Positions 8,456 to 17,321 of a DNA stretch of 64,000 nt are shown piece by piece. The notes beneath the pieces are model-generated. The model had not been told where the DNA came from and searched no databases. It was given only the letters and a program-made list of their open reading frames with translations. This DNA is from Acidithiobacillus ferrooxidans ATCC 23270 (GTDB lineage Bacteria > Pseudomonadota > Gammaproteobacteria > Acidithiobacillales > Acidithiobacillaceae). The stretch's first letter is position 1. The number at the start of each line of letters is the position of its first letter. The DNA lies in contig NC_011761.1 of assembly GCF_000021485.1 (NCBI RefSeq), positions 402,001 through 466,000 on the forward strand, read 5' to 3'. The translations under genes and the position numbers were made by a program.

Positions 8456-9380
8456 GGACGGGGGGTTTCCCGACGCACCCCCGATCTCGGAACAGGACGA
8501 GGATGCTCCGGAAAAGATCGATGGAGCGGAGGATTTCGGCGAGGCGCCCGACTGGGATGCCACCCGCTGTTATCTTCGGGAGATCGGACACCGTCCGCTG
8601 CTGACAGCGGAGCAGGAAGTGACCCTGGGGCGCATGGTGCAGACTGGTGATCAGGCCGCGCGCTGCACCATGATAGAGAGCAATCTCCGCCTGGTAGTAA
8701 AGGTGGCGCGACACTACCTCAACCGGGGCTTGCCACTTCTGGACCTGATCGAAGAGGGCAACCTCGGGCTGATCCGAGCGGTGGAGAAATTTGATCCGGA
8801 GCGCGGCTTTCGCTTCTCTACCTATGCGACCTGGTGGATTCGTCAGAATATCGAGCGGGCGCTGATGAATCAGACCCGCACCATCCGTCTGCCCATTCAC
8901 GTGATGAAGGAACTCAGCGCGGTGCTGCGCGCCACCCGCTGCCTCGCACAAACTCTGCAGCGGGATCCGACGCCGGAGGAGGTGGCAGAAGCTTTGGATC
9001 GCTCCGTCGACGCGGTTCGCGATTGCCTGGAAATGGATGGCCGGGTGACGAGCCTGGATATGCCCTATGGCAAGGGGTCGGATCGTTCCCTGGCCGATCT
9101 GGTGGCAGACACTAACGCGCCAGGCGTGGAGCAGCGGCTGGAGAACCAGAATCTTTCCCGGCAGGTGCACCAGTGGATTGCGACCATGACCGAAAAACAT
9201 CGCCTCGTGCTGCTCTGGCGCTTCGGTCTGGACGGTACGGACGGCGCGACGTTGGAAGAGGTGGGCTCCCGCCTCGGCATCACCCGGGAGCGGGTGCGCC
9301 AGATTCAGGTGGAGGCGTTGCTGGTGTTGCGCCATCGCATCGAAGCGGAAGGGTTGGCACCCGAGGGCCTGTTCGGCTGA
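8427..9380 (+). CDS. rpoS: RNA polymerase sigma factor RpoS
   Basis: Stationary-phase/general-stress sigma factor of the sigma-70 family, group 2. The 317-residue protein has a short acidic N-terminus and region 1.2 (DATRCYLREIGHRPLLTAEQE). Region 2 contains NLRLVVKVARHYLNRG, DLIEEGNLGLIRAVEKFD and FSTYATWWIRQNIERAL. Region 3 and region 4 (LEEVGSRLGITRERVRQIQ) follow. The position directly after surE-pcm supports RpoS over RpoH or RpoD. The nlpD gene that usually sits between pcm and rpoS, and carries the main rpoS promoter in enterics, is absent. The ATG at 8427 is preferred to a GTG six bases earlier. Confidence 0.92.
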   Translation: MINAIGDEDEDGGFPDAPPISEQDEDAPEKIDGAEDFGEAPDWDATRCYLREIGHRPLLTAEQEVTLGRMVQTGDQAARCTMIESNLRLVVKVARHYLNRGLPLLDLIEEGNLGLIRAVEKFDPERGFRFSTYATWWIRQNIERALMNQTRTIRLPIHVMKELSAVLRATRCLAQTLQRDPTPEEVAEALDRSVDAVRDCLEMDGRVTSLDMPYGKGSDRSLADLVADTNAPGVEQRLENQNLSRQVHQWIATMTEKHRLVLLWRFGLDGTDGATLEEVGSRLGITRERVRQIQVEALLVLRHRIEAEGLAPEGLFG

Positions 9381-9402
9381 TGCCTGGCCGATTCCGCAGA
9401 TT

Positions 9403-9777
9403 TCAGGCCAGGGGTGGCAACAACGCAGCGATGACCATGCGATCTTCGGCCAGCAGGATGTTGTAGGTGCGGCAGGCGGCGCTGGTGTCCATCACCTCCA
9501 CCGCCAGTCCGGCGGCGCGCAGGGCGCGCAGCAACTCCAGCGGAAAATGCAGATGCTTGCCGGTGCCCAGCAGCACGATATCGGGTCGGCGTGTCACGAC
9601 TTCGTCAAAGTGCGAGAACTCAAGGGCGTCGGCATGTTCCGGCCCCCAGGGACTGTGCAGCCACTCGGCGCCGACCAGCAGCCCCTGTCCGTAATTTTCG
9701 CCGTGAATGACGATGCCCTGCGGCCCGTAGGCATGGATGACATTGCGGTGGGCGTCGCGTTGCAGATGTAATTTCAT
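9403..9777 (-). CDS. Mth938-like domain protein (DUF498)
   Basis: Small globular protein (124 residues) related to archaeal Mth938 and mitochondrial NDUFAF3-type proteins; biochemical function unknown. Visible landmarks are the MKLHLQRD start, YGPQGIVIHGENY and the central PDIVLLGTGKHLHFP loop conserved in the family. VEVMDTSAACRTYNILLAEDR follows. It is convergent with rpoS (22 bp between stops) and divergent from the aminotransferase gene. The NDUFAF3 relation suggests a role in respiratory complex assembly, but that is only analogy. Confidence 0.85.
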   Translation of the reverse strand: MKLHLQRDAHRNVIHAYGPQGIVIHGENYGQGLLVGAEWLHSPWGPEHADALEFSHFDEVVTRRPDIVLLGTGKHLHFPLELLRALRAAGLAVEVMDTSAACRTYNILLAEDRMVIAALLPPLA

Positions 9778-9871
9778 GAGATTCTTCCCCTGCGCGGATT
9801 GACAGGCCCGCGTCGCCTCTCTATTGTTCATCGGTTTCGGCATTCGCCACAACCCTGAAGGCCCACGCCAC

Positions 9872-11053
9872 ATGAACAGTGACTTTGAACGTATCCGTCG
9901 TCTGCCCCCCTACGTGTTCAACATCGTTACGGACCTCAAGAATCAGGCCCGCAAGCGGGGCGAGGATATCATCGACTTTGGTATGGGGAACCCCGACCAG
10001 CCCACGCCGCAATACATCGTCGATAAGCTCTGTGAAACGGCACAACGGGGTGACACCCATCGCTACAGCGTGTCGCGCGGCATTCCCCGCCTGCGCCGCG
10101 CCATTACGACCTGGTATGAGCACCGTTACGGTGTGCAGCTCGATCCCGAGTCCGAGGCCATCGTCACCATCGGGTCCAAGGAGGGCATCGCCCACCTGGC
10201 ACTGGCGACCATGGGTCCCGGCGATACGGTGCTGGTGCCCAGCCCGACTTATCCCATCCATCCCTACGGTTTCGTGATAGCGGGCGCCGATGTGCGCCAT
10301 GTACCGATGCTACCGGGGGTGGATTTTTTCGAAGAGCTGGAAAAAGCGGTCAGGGCGGCGTGGCCGAAGCCGAAAATGCTGGTGATCAACTTCCCCCACA
10401 ATCCGACGGCGGCGGTCGTGGATCTGGACTTTTTCGCGCGGATCGTGGCATTTGCCAAGGAGCACCGGATCTGGGTGGTGCATGATCTGGCCTATGCGGA
10501 TATCGTCTTTGATGGCTATACAGCGCCGAGCTTTCTGCAGGTGCCAGGGGCCAAGGACGTGGGCGTCGAGTTCTTCACCCTTTCCAAGAGCTATAACATG
10601 CCCGGCTGGCGGGTGGGTTTTGCGGTGGGAAACCCGAAACTGGTGGGCGCCCTGGCGCGGATGAAGAGTTATCTGGACTACGGCACCTTTACCCCGATTC
10701 AGGTGGCAGCCATCACCGCGCTGGAAGGGCCGCAGGACTGTGTCGAAGATATCCGCCTGATGTACGAGCAGCGCCGCGACGTGCTCTGCGAGGGGCTGGA
10801 CGCCGCGGGCTGGGCAGTCGACAAGCCCAAGGCGACCATGTTCGTCTGGGCGCGGATTCCTGAATCGCTGCGCAGGATGGGCTCGCTGGAATTCTCCAAG
10901 CTGGTGCTGGAGCGGGCCAGAGTGGCGGTAAGCCCGGGGATCGGTTTCGGTGACCTGGGCGACGAATATGTGCGGTTCGGGCTGGTGGAGAATGAGCACC
11001 GCACCCGTCAGGCTATCCGCGGCATTAAACACATGTTTCGTGAGGATCTGTAA
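9872..11053 (+). CDS. alaC: Class I/II PLP aminotransferase, AlaC/YfdZ type
   Basis: Alanine or related transaminase of fold type I. The 393-residue product has the start [51 protein letters not shown], the [11 protein letters not shown] loop and the PLP lysine in [14 protein letters not shown] (about Lys239). These are typical of the AlaC subgroup that precedes homoserine dehydrogenase in many proteobacteria. Its stop and the hom start share TAATG, so it is the first gene of an alaC-hom-thrC operon. Substrate preference is an inference; a glutamate-pyruvate reaction is most likely. Confidence 0.9.
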   Translation: MNSDFERIRRLPPYVFNIVTDLKNQARKRGEDIIDFGMGNPDQPTPQYIVDKLCETAQRGDTHRYSVSRGIPRLRRAITTWYEHRYGVQLDPESEAIVTIGSKEGIAHLALATMGPGDTVLVPSPTYPIHPYGFVIAGADVRHVPMLPGVDFFEELEKAVRAAWPKPKMLVINFPHNPTAAVVDLDFFARIVAFAKEHRIWVVHDLAYADIVFDGYTAPSFLQVPGAKDVGVEFFTLSKSYNMPGWRVGFAVGNPKLVGALARMKSYLDYGTFTPIQVAAITALEGPQDCVEDIRLMYEQRRDVLCEGLDAAGWAVDKPKATMFVWARIPESLRRMGSLEFSKLVLERARVAVSPGIGFGDLGDEYVRFGLVENEHRTRQAIRGIKHMFREDL

Positions 11054-12375
11054 TGGCGGAGGATTTGGCTCCGGTACGGATCGGTATTCTCGGCATGGGC
11101 ACTGTCGGCCAGGGGACGGTGCGGGTGCTGGAGCGCAATGCGGAAGAAATCACCCGTCGGGTCGGGCGGGAGCTACGGGTGGTCCATGCGGCGGTGCGTA
11201 ATCCGGCGCGTCTGGAAGGATTGGGGCTGGATGCGCGGATCAGCAGCGATCCCTGGGCGGTGGTGCGCGATCCCGAGGTGGACGTGGTCGTCGAGGTGAT
11301 GGGTGGGCAGGAGCCTGCCCTGAGCCTGCTGATGGCCGCTATCGCGGCGGGTAAACATGTGGTGACCGCCAACAAGGCACTGCTGGCCGAGCATGGCAAC
11401 GAGATTTTCGCGGCGGCGCAGGCGCGGGGGGTGATGGTCGCCTTCGAGGCGGCGGTGGCGGGTGCCATTCCCATCATCAAGGCGATCCGCGAGGGGCTGG
11501 CGGGCAACCGGATTCAGTGGCTGGCGGGCATTATCAACGGCACCAGCAACTATATCCTCTCCCAGATGTTCCGCGAGGGCTGGGACTTTCAGCAGGCCCT
11601 GGCTGAAGCGCAGCGGCTGGGTTATGCCGAGGCCGATCCGGGGCTGGATGTGGATGGCGGCGATGCCGCGCACAAGATTACCTTGATGGCGTCCATTGCT
11701 TTCGGTATTCCGGTGGATTTCGCCCATTGCCATGTGGAAGGCATCCGTGCGCTGGAACGGACGGATGTGGTCTATGCCGCCGAGCTGGGCTATCGCATCA
11801 AGTTGCTGGGTATTGCGCGGCGCCGCGCGGATGGCGTCGAGTTGCGGGTCCATCCGACCCTGATTCCCCATAGCCACCTGCTGGCCAATGTGGAGGGACC
11901 CTTCAACGCGATTCTGGTGGAGAGCGATGCGGCGGGGCAGAGCCTTTATTATGGACGTGGCGCGGGCGGCGATCCCACGGCCAGCGCCGTGGTGGCGGAC
12001 CTGGTGGATGTGGCGCGGACCATGACCGCCGATCCCAGCAACCGGGTGCCCCATCTCGCCTTCCAGCCCGATGCCATGAGTGCCTTGCCGCTGCTGCCCA
12101 TGGCCGAGGTGGAGAGCGCTTACTATCTGCGCATCCACGCCCATAACCGTGCCGGTGTGCTGGCACAGGTGGCGACGATGCTGGCGGAATATGAGATTTC
12201 CATCGAAGCGCTGGTACAGAAAGAGACGCCGGAGGCAGACAGTGTGCCCATCGTCCTGCTGCTCCACCGCTGCCGGGAAGGCGACCTGGAGCAGGCAATC
12301 GCTCGCATGGAAGCCCTGCCAGTGGTCGTTCAGCCCGTGCTGCGCCTGCGTGTCGAGAGTTTGGCGGAAGGGTGA
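11053..12375 (+). CDS. hom: Homoserine dehydrogenase
   Basis: NAD(P)H-dependent reduction of aspartate semialdehyde to homoserine, the branch point to threonine and methionine. The 440-residue enzyme has the Rossmann start IGILGMGTVGQGTVRVL, VVTANKALLAEHG, GTSNYILSQM and the catalytic region AEADPGLDVDGGDAAHK. A C-terminal ACT domain (about residues 355-430; AHNRAGVLAQVATMLAEYEISIEALVQKE) should give threonine feedback. It is a monofunctional enzyme without an aspartokinase domain. Starts within the stop of the aminotransferase gene and is followed by thrC. Confidence 0.97.
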   Translation: MAEDLAPVRIGILGMGTVGQGTVRVLERNAEEITRRVGRELRVVHAAVRNPARLEGLGLDARISSDPWAVVRDPEVDVVVEVMGGQEPALSLLMAAIAAGKHVVTANKALLAEHGNEIFAAAQARGVMVAFEAAVAGAIPIIKAIREGLAGNRIQWLAGIINGTSNYILSQMFREGWDFQQALAEAQRLGYAEADPGLDVDGGDAAHKITLMASIAFGIPVDFAHCHVEGIRALERTDVVYAAELGYRIKLLGIARRRADGVELRVHPTLIPHSHLLANVEGPFNAILVESDAAGQSLYYGRGAGGDPTASAVVADLVDVARTMTADPSNRVPHLAFQPDAMSALPLLPMAEVESAYYLRIHAHNRAGVLAQVATMLAEYEISIEALVQKETPEADSVPIVLLLHRCREGDLEQAIARMEALPVVVQPVLRLRVESLAEG

Positions 12376-12426
12376 GCCGTCCGCCGCACGGAATTTTGGC
12401 ATTTCATCTCAAATCAGGATAACTTC

Positions 12427-13557
12427 ATGTCCCGTTATACCGGCATTATCGACCATTACCGCGCCTTCCTGCCCCTGGCTCCTGAAACCCCGGCGGTGAG
12501 CCTGGGTGAGGGCAATACGCCACTGATCGAGTGTATCAACCTGCCCCGCCAGCTTGGCCTCGATCTCCGCCTTTTCCTCAAATTTGAGGGCCTGAATCCC
12601 ACCGGCTCCTTCAAGGACCGTGGTATGGCCATGGCGGTGACCAAGGCCAAGGAAGACGGCAGCGAGATGGTGATCTGCGCCTCCACCGGCAACACTTCGG
12701 CGGCAGCGGCGGCCTATGCGGCGCGGGCGGGAATGCGCGCCTTCGTGGTGATTCCGGAAGGCAAGATTGCCCTCGGCAAGCTCTCTCAGGCGATGATGCA
12801 TGGTGCCATGGTGTTGCAGATTCGCGGCAACTTCGATGCGGGCATGCAGATCGTCCAGGAAGTGGCGGCCAATGCGCCGATTACCCTGGTGAATTCGGTT
12901 AACCCTTACCGCTTGCAGGGTCAGAAGACGGCGGCCTTCGAGATTATCGAAGCATTGGGTGAAGCGCCCGATTATCACGCCCTGCCCGTGGGGAATGCCG
13001 GCAATATCACCGCCCACTGGATGGGCTATTGTGAAGCCACCGATGGACGGACCGATAAGTCCCAGCCCTTGACCGCCTCCTGCAAGTTCTGTAATGGCAC
13101 CTGTAGCTACGGTCACGGTAAGGCCGGAAAACGACCGAAGATGCTGGGTTTTCAGGCGGCAGGCAGTGCCCCCTTCATCGTCGGCCACTACGTGAAGGAC
13201 CCCGAGACCATCGCCACGGCCATCCGTATCGGCCACCCCATGTCCTGGGATCAGGCGCATCGGGTGCAGGCGGAAAGCGGCGGCTGGTTTGGCAGTCATA
13301 GCGATGCCGAGATTCTGGAAGCGCAGCGCTGGCTGGCGCAATATGAGGGCGTTTTCTGCGAACCGGCCTCGGCGACTTCGGTGGCGGGGGTGGTTGCTGA
13401 GGCCCGCGCCGGAAAAATTGAAGCCGGTGCGACGGTAGTCTGTACTCTCACCGGGCATGGCCTGAAAGATCCCGATACCGCCATCGCTCAGGGTGGCGAA
13501 GTGCTCACCGTGGATGCCAGTCTGGAGGCGGTGCAGCGCGCCATCCTGGATCGCTGA
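12427..13557 (+). CDS. thrC: Threonine synthase with Cys-rich insertion
   Basis: PLP enzyme converting O-phosphohomoserine to threonine. The 376-residue protein has TPAVSLGEGNTPL, the PLP-lysine motif NPTGSFKDRG (Lys63), CASTGNTSAAAAAYAARAG and VGNAGNITAHWMGY. Right after the last motif, residues about 203-238 hold an insertion that the compact ThrC family lacks, with Cys219, Cys222 and Cys226 (SCKFCNGTCSYGHG). The normal sequence resumes at MLGFQAAGSAPF. The insertion resembles a small metal knuckle or redox loop. It is the last gene of the alaC-hom-thrC operon; its stop overlaps the next start. Confidence 0.95.
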   Translation: MSRYTGIIDHYRAFLPLAPETPAVSLGEGNTPLIECINLPRQLGLDLRLFLKFEGLNPTGSFKDRGMAMAVTKAKEDGSEMVICASTGNTSAAAAAYAARAGMRAFVVIPEGKIALGKLSQAMMHGAMVLQIRGNFDAGMQIVQEVAANAPITLVNSVNPYRLQGQKTAAFEIIEALGEAPDYHALPVGNAGNITAHWMGYCEATDGRTDKSQPLTASCKFCNGTCSYGHGKAGKRPKMLGFQAAGSAPFIVGHYVKDPETIATAIRIGHPMSWDQAHRVQAESGGWFGSHSDAEILEAQRWLAQYEGVFCEPASATSVAGVVAEARAGKIEAGATVVCTLTGHGLKDPDTAIAQGGEVLTVDASLEAVQRAILDR

Positions 13558-14522
13558 TGGCGGATCTCTGCCTCTGGCTGTCGGGGCTGCGTGGCCTGCC
13601 GGAGGATGACCTGGGCGCGGTGTTGCCGCGTTACTGGGGTCGTGGGCGGGCGGAGCGGTTAGCGGCTGGTTCCTCTCTGGAGGTGGCGGGGCATTTGCTG
13701 GGTTTCGGGGGCTTGTTGCCCGCCGCTGCATTGCTGGCGGAGTCCGAGGGTATAACGACCGAAGGACACTGGGTCATCGCCCTGGAGCCGGTGGCGTTTC
13801 GCGGACAGGCGGGGCGTGCGGTGTTACAGCCTCTGCCGGGTCTGGATGCGGACTCGGCAGAGGCGCTCTTTGCGGCGGCGGTGGCGCATATGGTGGATGC
13901 GCCCTGGACTCTGCGGCGCGGCGCCCGGCGCTGGTATGTGCTGGCCACCGATACGCCCGACCTGCACTGCCCCGATCCCGAACGAGTCTGGGGCCGCGAG
14001 CCCCTGGCCCTGCAAGTCACTGGTGCCGATGCCCGGCGCTGGAATGCCTTCCTCAACGAGTTGCAGATGCTCCTCGCGGCCCATCCCGTCAATCAGGATG
14101 CCGATGCCAGCGGTCAGGACTCCTGGTGTCTGTTCTGGGCCTGGGGGGAGGGGCGATTGCCTTCTGTGCGGCCCATTCCGAAGTGGAAGACCGTGGCGGC
14201 GGAGGCGGACTACCTGCAGGCCGCGGCCCGCTGGCTCGGCCTGCCGCTGTCCTACCCAAAAGCGCTGCAGACGGCGACGAAGCTCCCCGATGAACTGCTC
14301 TGGGTCTGGTCCGGGGCCTGGCTTTATCCGGATACGGCAAAATCCTTCGCGGCGCTGGTCCCCGCCTTGCGGACCTTGTGGAGGCGGGGCGGGCGCCTGG
14401 AGTGTTTGACGGGTGTGCTTGCCAGCGGCGGTATAGAGCGCCTTACGCTTCGCCGTGCGGATCGCTGGCGCTTCTGGCGCAGACCGGCCCGGCCGGGCCA
14501 TGCGCTGCCGGGAGTCTGGTAG
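13557..14522 (+). CDS. RpfE-like uncharacterised protein upstream of recJ
   Basis: The 321-residue protein has no catalytic signature that I recognise. Its position directly before recJ, its length and motifs such as WCLFWAWGEGRLPS and HWVIALEPVAF fit the family annotated as regulatory protein RpfE after the Xanthomonas rpf cluster, where rpfE is next to recJ. Parts of that family have been misannotated as phosphoglycerate mutase. No signal peptide or membrane segment is seen. It overlaps thrC by one base and recJ follows at once, so translation is probably coupled. Family assignment is moderate and function is unknown. Confidence 0.6.
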   Translation: MADLCLWLSGLRGLPEDDLGAVLPRYWGRGRAERLAAGSSLEVAGHLLGFGGLLPAAALLAESEGITTEGHWVIALEPVAFRGQAGRAVLQPLPGLDADSAEALFAAAVAHMVDAPWTLRRGARRWYVLATDTPDLHCPDPERVWGREPLALQVTGADARRWNAFLNELQMLLAAHPVNQDADASGQDSWCLFWAWGEGRLPSVRPIPKWKTVAAEADYLQAAARWLGLPLSYPKALQTATKLPDELLWVWSGAWLYPDTAKSFAALVPALRTLWRRGGRLECLTGVLASGGIERLTLRRADRWRFWRRPARPGHALPGVW

Positions 14523-16340
14523 ATGGCTGCGGAAGCCGTGCGCATTGTCGATCGTCCTGTGGCTGCGGCGATATTGCGCGCGGCTTTGGAACTCGGATAC
14601 ACCCCGCTCCAGGCTCGGATCATCGCCGGTAGATTGAGCGACGTCGATCTGGCGAATCTGCCGGAGTTGCTGAATCTGCAGTTGAGTGGCCTCACCCCGC
14701 CCGACCTGCTCCCCGATATCGACATCGCTTCTGAATGTATCGTCTCCGCCATAAAACAAGGGTTGCCCATCCTCCTGATTTCGGACTTCGATGCGGATGG
14801 CGCTTCGGCCCACGCGGTGCTGAAGTTTGCATTCCGGGATTATTTCGGCGTCCCGGAAGCACGGATTCACAGCTATATCGGACACCGTCTGCGGGATGGC
14901 TACGGCGTCACCGAAACCCTGACCGATCGCATCATCGCGGAGGCCCCCCGCCCCGCCCTGATCATTACCGCGGATCAAGGGAGCACGGATCACGAACGGA
15001 TCGCCCGGCTGCGGGATCATGGTTTTACCGTCATCGTCACGGATCATCACGGCGTGCCCGCGGATGGACCGCCGACGGCGGCCATGGCTTGTGTAAACCC
15101 GGTGCGCGAGGATTCGGCGTTTCCCGATCCGTATATCGCCGGCGTGCATGTGGCGTGGCTGCTGTGCTGCGCGGTTCGCCGGCGACTGATTCAGGACGGC
15201 GACCTTCCCGCCAGCGCGCCAAAACTCGGCGGTCTTTTGGACCTGGTTGCGCTGGGAACCATGGCCGACTGCGTCGATCTGGCGCGGTCCACCAATAACA
15301 AGGCGATCATCGCCCGCGGCCTGGCGATCATGAACTCGCCGGTGGCGCGGCCCGCCTGGCAGGCACTGTATGTCGCCACGAACTGCAAGGGCCCCATCAC
15401 CGCCGCTACCCTGGCATTCAGTTTTGCGCCGGTCATCAATGCGCGCGGGCGTCTGGATTCGGCGCTGGGCAGCGTGGATCTGCTCATGAGTGATAGTGTC
15501 CCGGTGGCGGAAGGACTGGCGCTGCATTTCGTGGAGCACAACACCGAACGGAAGGCGGTCCAGTCGAACATGCTGCAACGAAGCGCAAAACAGGCGGCAC
15601 AGCAGGTTCGGGATGGCGCGGCGGCGATTACGATATTCGACCCCGAAGGCCACGCGGGTGTCCACGGTATCTGCGCCGCAAGACTGGCGGAATCTTTCGG
15701 CAGACCGGTCGCCTATTTCTCGCCCAAAGCCGAGGGCCAACATATCACCGCCTCTCTGAGAACCGTGCACGGTTTTCATGTGCGGGATGCCCTGGCCGAG
15801 ATAGCCGGCCGTTATCCCGATGATTTTGTCGCCTGGGGTGGCCATGCGGGCGCTGGCGGGGTGACCTTGAAGCGCGATGGGCTGCAGCGCTTTGCCGAAG
15901 CGTGGGCCGCCATCGCCGCGAGCGCATTGCGTGACCAGAGGGCCGGCCCGGAGATTGTCACCGATGGTCCCCTGGAGGTGGCTCCCAGCTTCGCCGTCGT
16001 GGAAGAACTGGCGGCCCTGGAACCCTTTGGTCGCCAGTGGGAGCCCCCCGTTTTCAGAAGCCACGGCCGGATTGAACAGGTCCGGCCGGTAGGCGACGGC
16101 AGGCATCTGAAACTGGTCGTGAAAATGGATGCGATGGACTACGACGCCATCTGGTTTGGCGCTGTGGAAAATGGCGTCTGCCCGGTGGGAGTGGGGCAGA
16201 CGGTGCTCATGGCGTATGAACTGGATGTGAATACGTTCCGGGATACGACTACCCTGCAATTGCGGATTCGGCATGTGGCGTTGGTGAGCGAAGGGGGTGT
16301 ACTCAATAGTCTGCAGGGTTGGCCTCGTCACTTTCCATGA
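14523..16340 (+). CDS. recJ: Single-stranded-DNA-specific exonuclease RecJ
   Basis: 5'-3' ssDNA exonuclease of the DHH family acting in recombination and mismatch/base-excision repair. The 605-residue product has motif I SDFDADGASA (Asp88, Asp90, Asp92), TADQGSTDHE, the DHH signature VTDHHG (about 174-176), the GTMADCVDL motif and the DHHA1 glycine-rich WGGHAGAGGVTLK. A C-terminal OB-like region follows. Motif I and the second Asp motif differ somewhat from enteric RecJ, so it is a divergent member. It is slightly longer than E. coli RecJ. In many gammaproteobacteria recJ is followed directly by prfB; here a vapBC pair intervenes. Confidence 0.9.
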   Translation: MAAEAVRIVDRPVAAAILRAALELGYTPLQARIIAGRLSDVDLANLPELLNLQLSGLTPPDLLPDIDIASECIVSAIKQGLPILLISDFDADGASAHAVLKFAFRDYFGVPEARIHSYIGHRLRDGYGVTETLTDRIIAEAPRPALIITADQGSTDHERIARLRDHGFTVIVTDHHGVPADGPPTAAMACVNPVREDSAFPDPYIAGVHVAWLLCCAVRRRLIQDGDLPASAPKLGGLLDLVALGTMADCVDLARSTNNKAIIARGLAIMNSPVARPAWQALYVATNCKGPITAATLAFSFAPVINARGRLDSALGSVDLLMSDSVPVAEGLALHFVEHNTERKAVQSNMLQRSAKQAAQQVRDGAAAITIFDPEGHAGVHGICAARLAESFGRPVAYFSPKAEGQHITASLRTVHGFHVRDALAEIAGRYPDDFVAWGGHAGAGGVTLKRDGLQRFAEAWAAIAASALRDQRAGPEIVTDGPLEVAPSFAVVEELAALEPFGRQWEPPVFRSHGRIEQVRPVGDGRHLKLVVKMDAMDYDAIWFGAVENGVCPVGVGQTVLMAYELDVNTFRDTTTLQLRIRHVALVSEGGVLNSLQGWPRHFP

Positions 16341-16408
16341 CGGGATGCTCACTGAGTCGCCTGGTCAGGGTTCGGTTGCTCGAGTTGTGGCGCTGTTGCC
16401 ATGGTCAT

Positions 16409-16428
16409 GCCACCTGTCGGCAGGTGGC
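16409..16428. other. Perfect hairpin downstream of recJ
   Basis: GCCACCTG and CAGGTGGC form a perfect eight-base-pair stem with a TCGG loop about 70 bases after recJ. No T tract follows, so a Rho-independent terminator is not supported. It may be an mRNA 3' stabiliser or a scar of the insertion that brought vapBC. Confidence 0.5.
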
Positions 16429-16506
16429 GATGAGAAGATCATCGTTCAATTCAAGCCGACAAGTCACCAACGTAGGCAAAAAACCGACTTGCAGAGGAGG
16501 GTATGT

Positions 16507-16516
16507 AGTATATACT
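16507..16516. promoter_or_regulatory. Palindromic operator/promoter candidate of vapBC
   Basis: AGTATATACT is a perfect ten-base palindrome in an AT-rich stretch, followed by GATCGTATAT, about 30 bases before the antitoxin ATG. Autoregulation by the antitoxin or toxin-antitoxin complex through such a site is common; here it is inferred. Confidence 0.5.
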
Positions 16517-16548
16517 GATCGTATATCCACGCCGGCAGGAGACTAAGG

Positions 16549-16779
16549 ATGGCCATCGCACGCATCTTCCAATCAGGCAACAGTCAGGCCGTACGGTTGC
16601 CCAAAGAATTCCGCTTTGAGGTGGATCAGGTGGAAATCTTCCGCCGCGGGAATGAGATTATTCTGCGGGAGCATCCAGTGGATGGTACAGGCGTTTTTGA
16701 TGCCCTGGCCGACCTTCCCGAAGACTTCATGTCCGACGGACGCCAGGATATTCCACCCCAGGCAAGGGAAAACTTTTGA
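16549..16779 (+). CDS. vapB: VapB-type antitoxin (AbrB/MazE fold)
   Basis: Short DNA-binding antitoxin of 76 residues. The N-terminal MAIARIFQSGNSQAVRLPKEFRF is the classic swapped-hairpin AbrB/SpoVT domain of VapB. The C-terminal half (DALADLPEDFMSDGRQD) is the flexible toxin-neutralising part. GGAG precedes the ATG, and the stop overlaps the toxin start (TGATG), so synthesis is coupled. It should repress its own promoter through the palindrome just upstream. Confidence 0.92.
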   Translation: MAIARIFQSGNSQAVRLPKEFRFEVDQVEIFRRGNEIILREHPVDGTGVFDALADLPEDFMSDGRQDIPPQARENF

Positions 16780-17189
16780 TGACCTTGCGTTATCTGCTGG
16801 ATACCAATATCTGCATTTATATTGCCAAACACCATCCGCCCGCCGTGCGGGAGCGTTTTGTACAACATGGTGCCGATGATCTGGCGATGTCGGTAATCAC
16901 CTTGGGTGAATTGTGTTGGGGTGCGGAAAAAAGTCAGGCGCGTGACAAAGCGTTGGCCAGCATACAGCGCCTGCAAGAACGTATTCAGGTGGCCCCCCTC
17001 ACCCCTCAGGTCGGCATCCACTATGGCCAGATCCGCGCGGCTCTGGAAAGCGGCGGGCGGCCCATTGGCAATAATGATCTGTGGATCGCCGCACACGCCC
17101 GCGCCGAAGGCTGGATCGTAGTTACCAACAATGAACGAGAGTTCCGACGGGTGGAAGGATTGCAAGTGGAAAACTGGGTAACGGCATGA
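16779..17189 (+). CDS. vapC: VapC-type PIN-domain toxin
   Basis: Metal-dependent ribonuclease toxin; VapC family members usually cut initiator tRNA or rRNA loops. The 136-residue PIN domain has the acidic residues in YLLDTNICIYI (Asp near position 8), TLGELCWGAEKS and IGNNDLWIAAHA. The strand-end VVTNNEREF completes the fold. The set of active-site acids looks intact, so the toxin should be active. The pair sits in a recJ-prfB interval that is usually uninterrupted, which points to horizontal arrival. Confidence 0.93.
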   Translation: MTLRYLLDTNICIYIAKHHPPAVRERFVQHGADDLAMSVITLGELCWGAEKSQARDKALASIQRLQERIQVAPLTPQVGIHYGQIRAALESGGRPIGNNDLWIAAHARAEGWIVVTNNEREFRRVEGLQVENWVTA

Positions 17190-17321
17190 GCCTACCCCAA
17201 CCCTGTCGAAACACTGCTGGAGATCAGCACTGAATATGCGCATAATTACGGCCTTTGCGTGCGAGGCAACCATGTGCGCGCGGGTATGGTCCTGACGCAG
17301 CCGGATGGAAAAGGAAGAATC

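Noticed and set aside
13824-16352. An 842-codon open frame on the minus strand across the RpfE-like gene and recJ
   Set aside because: It is antisense shadow of recJ in codon-position-biased GC-rich DNA; recJ motifs are clear on the plus strand.
16409-16428. Hairpin after recJ as a Rho-independent terminator
   Set aside because: The stem is perfect but no T tract follows.
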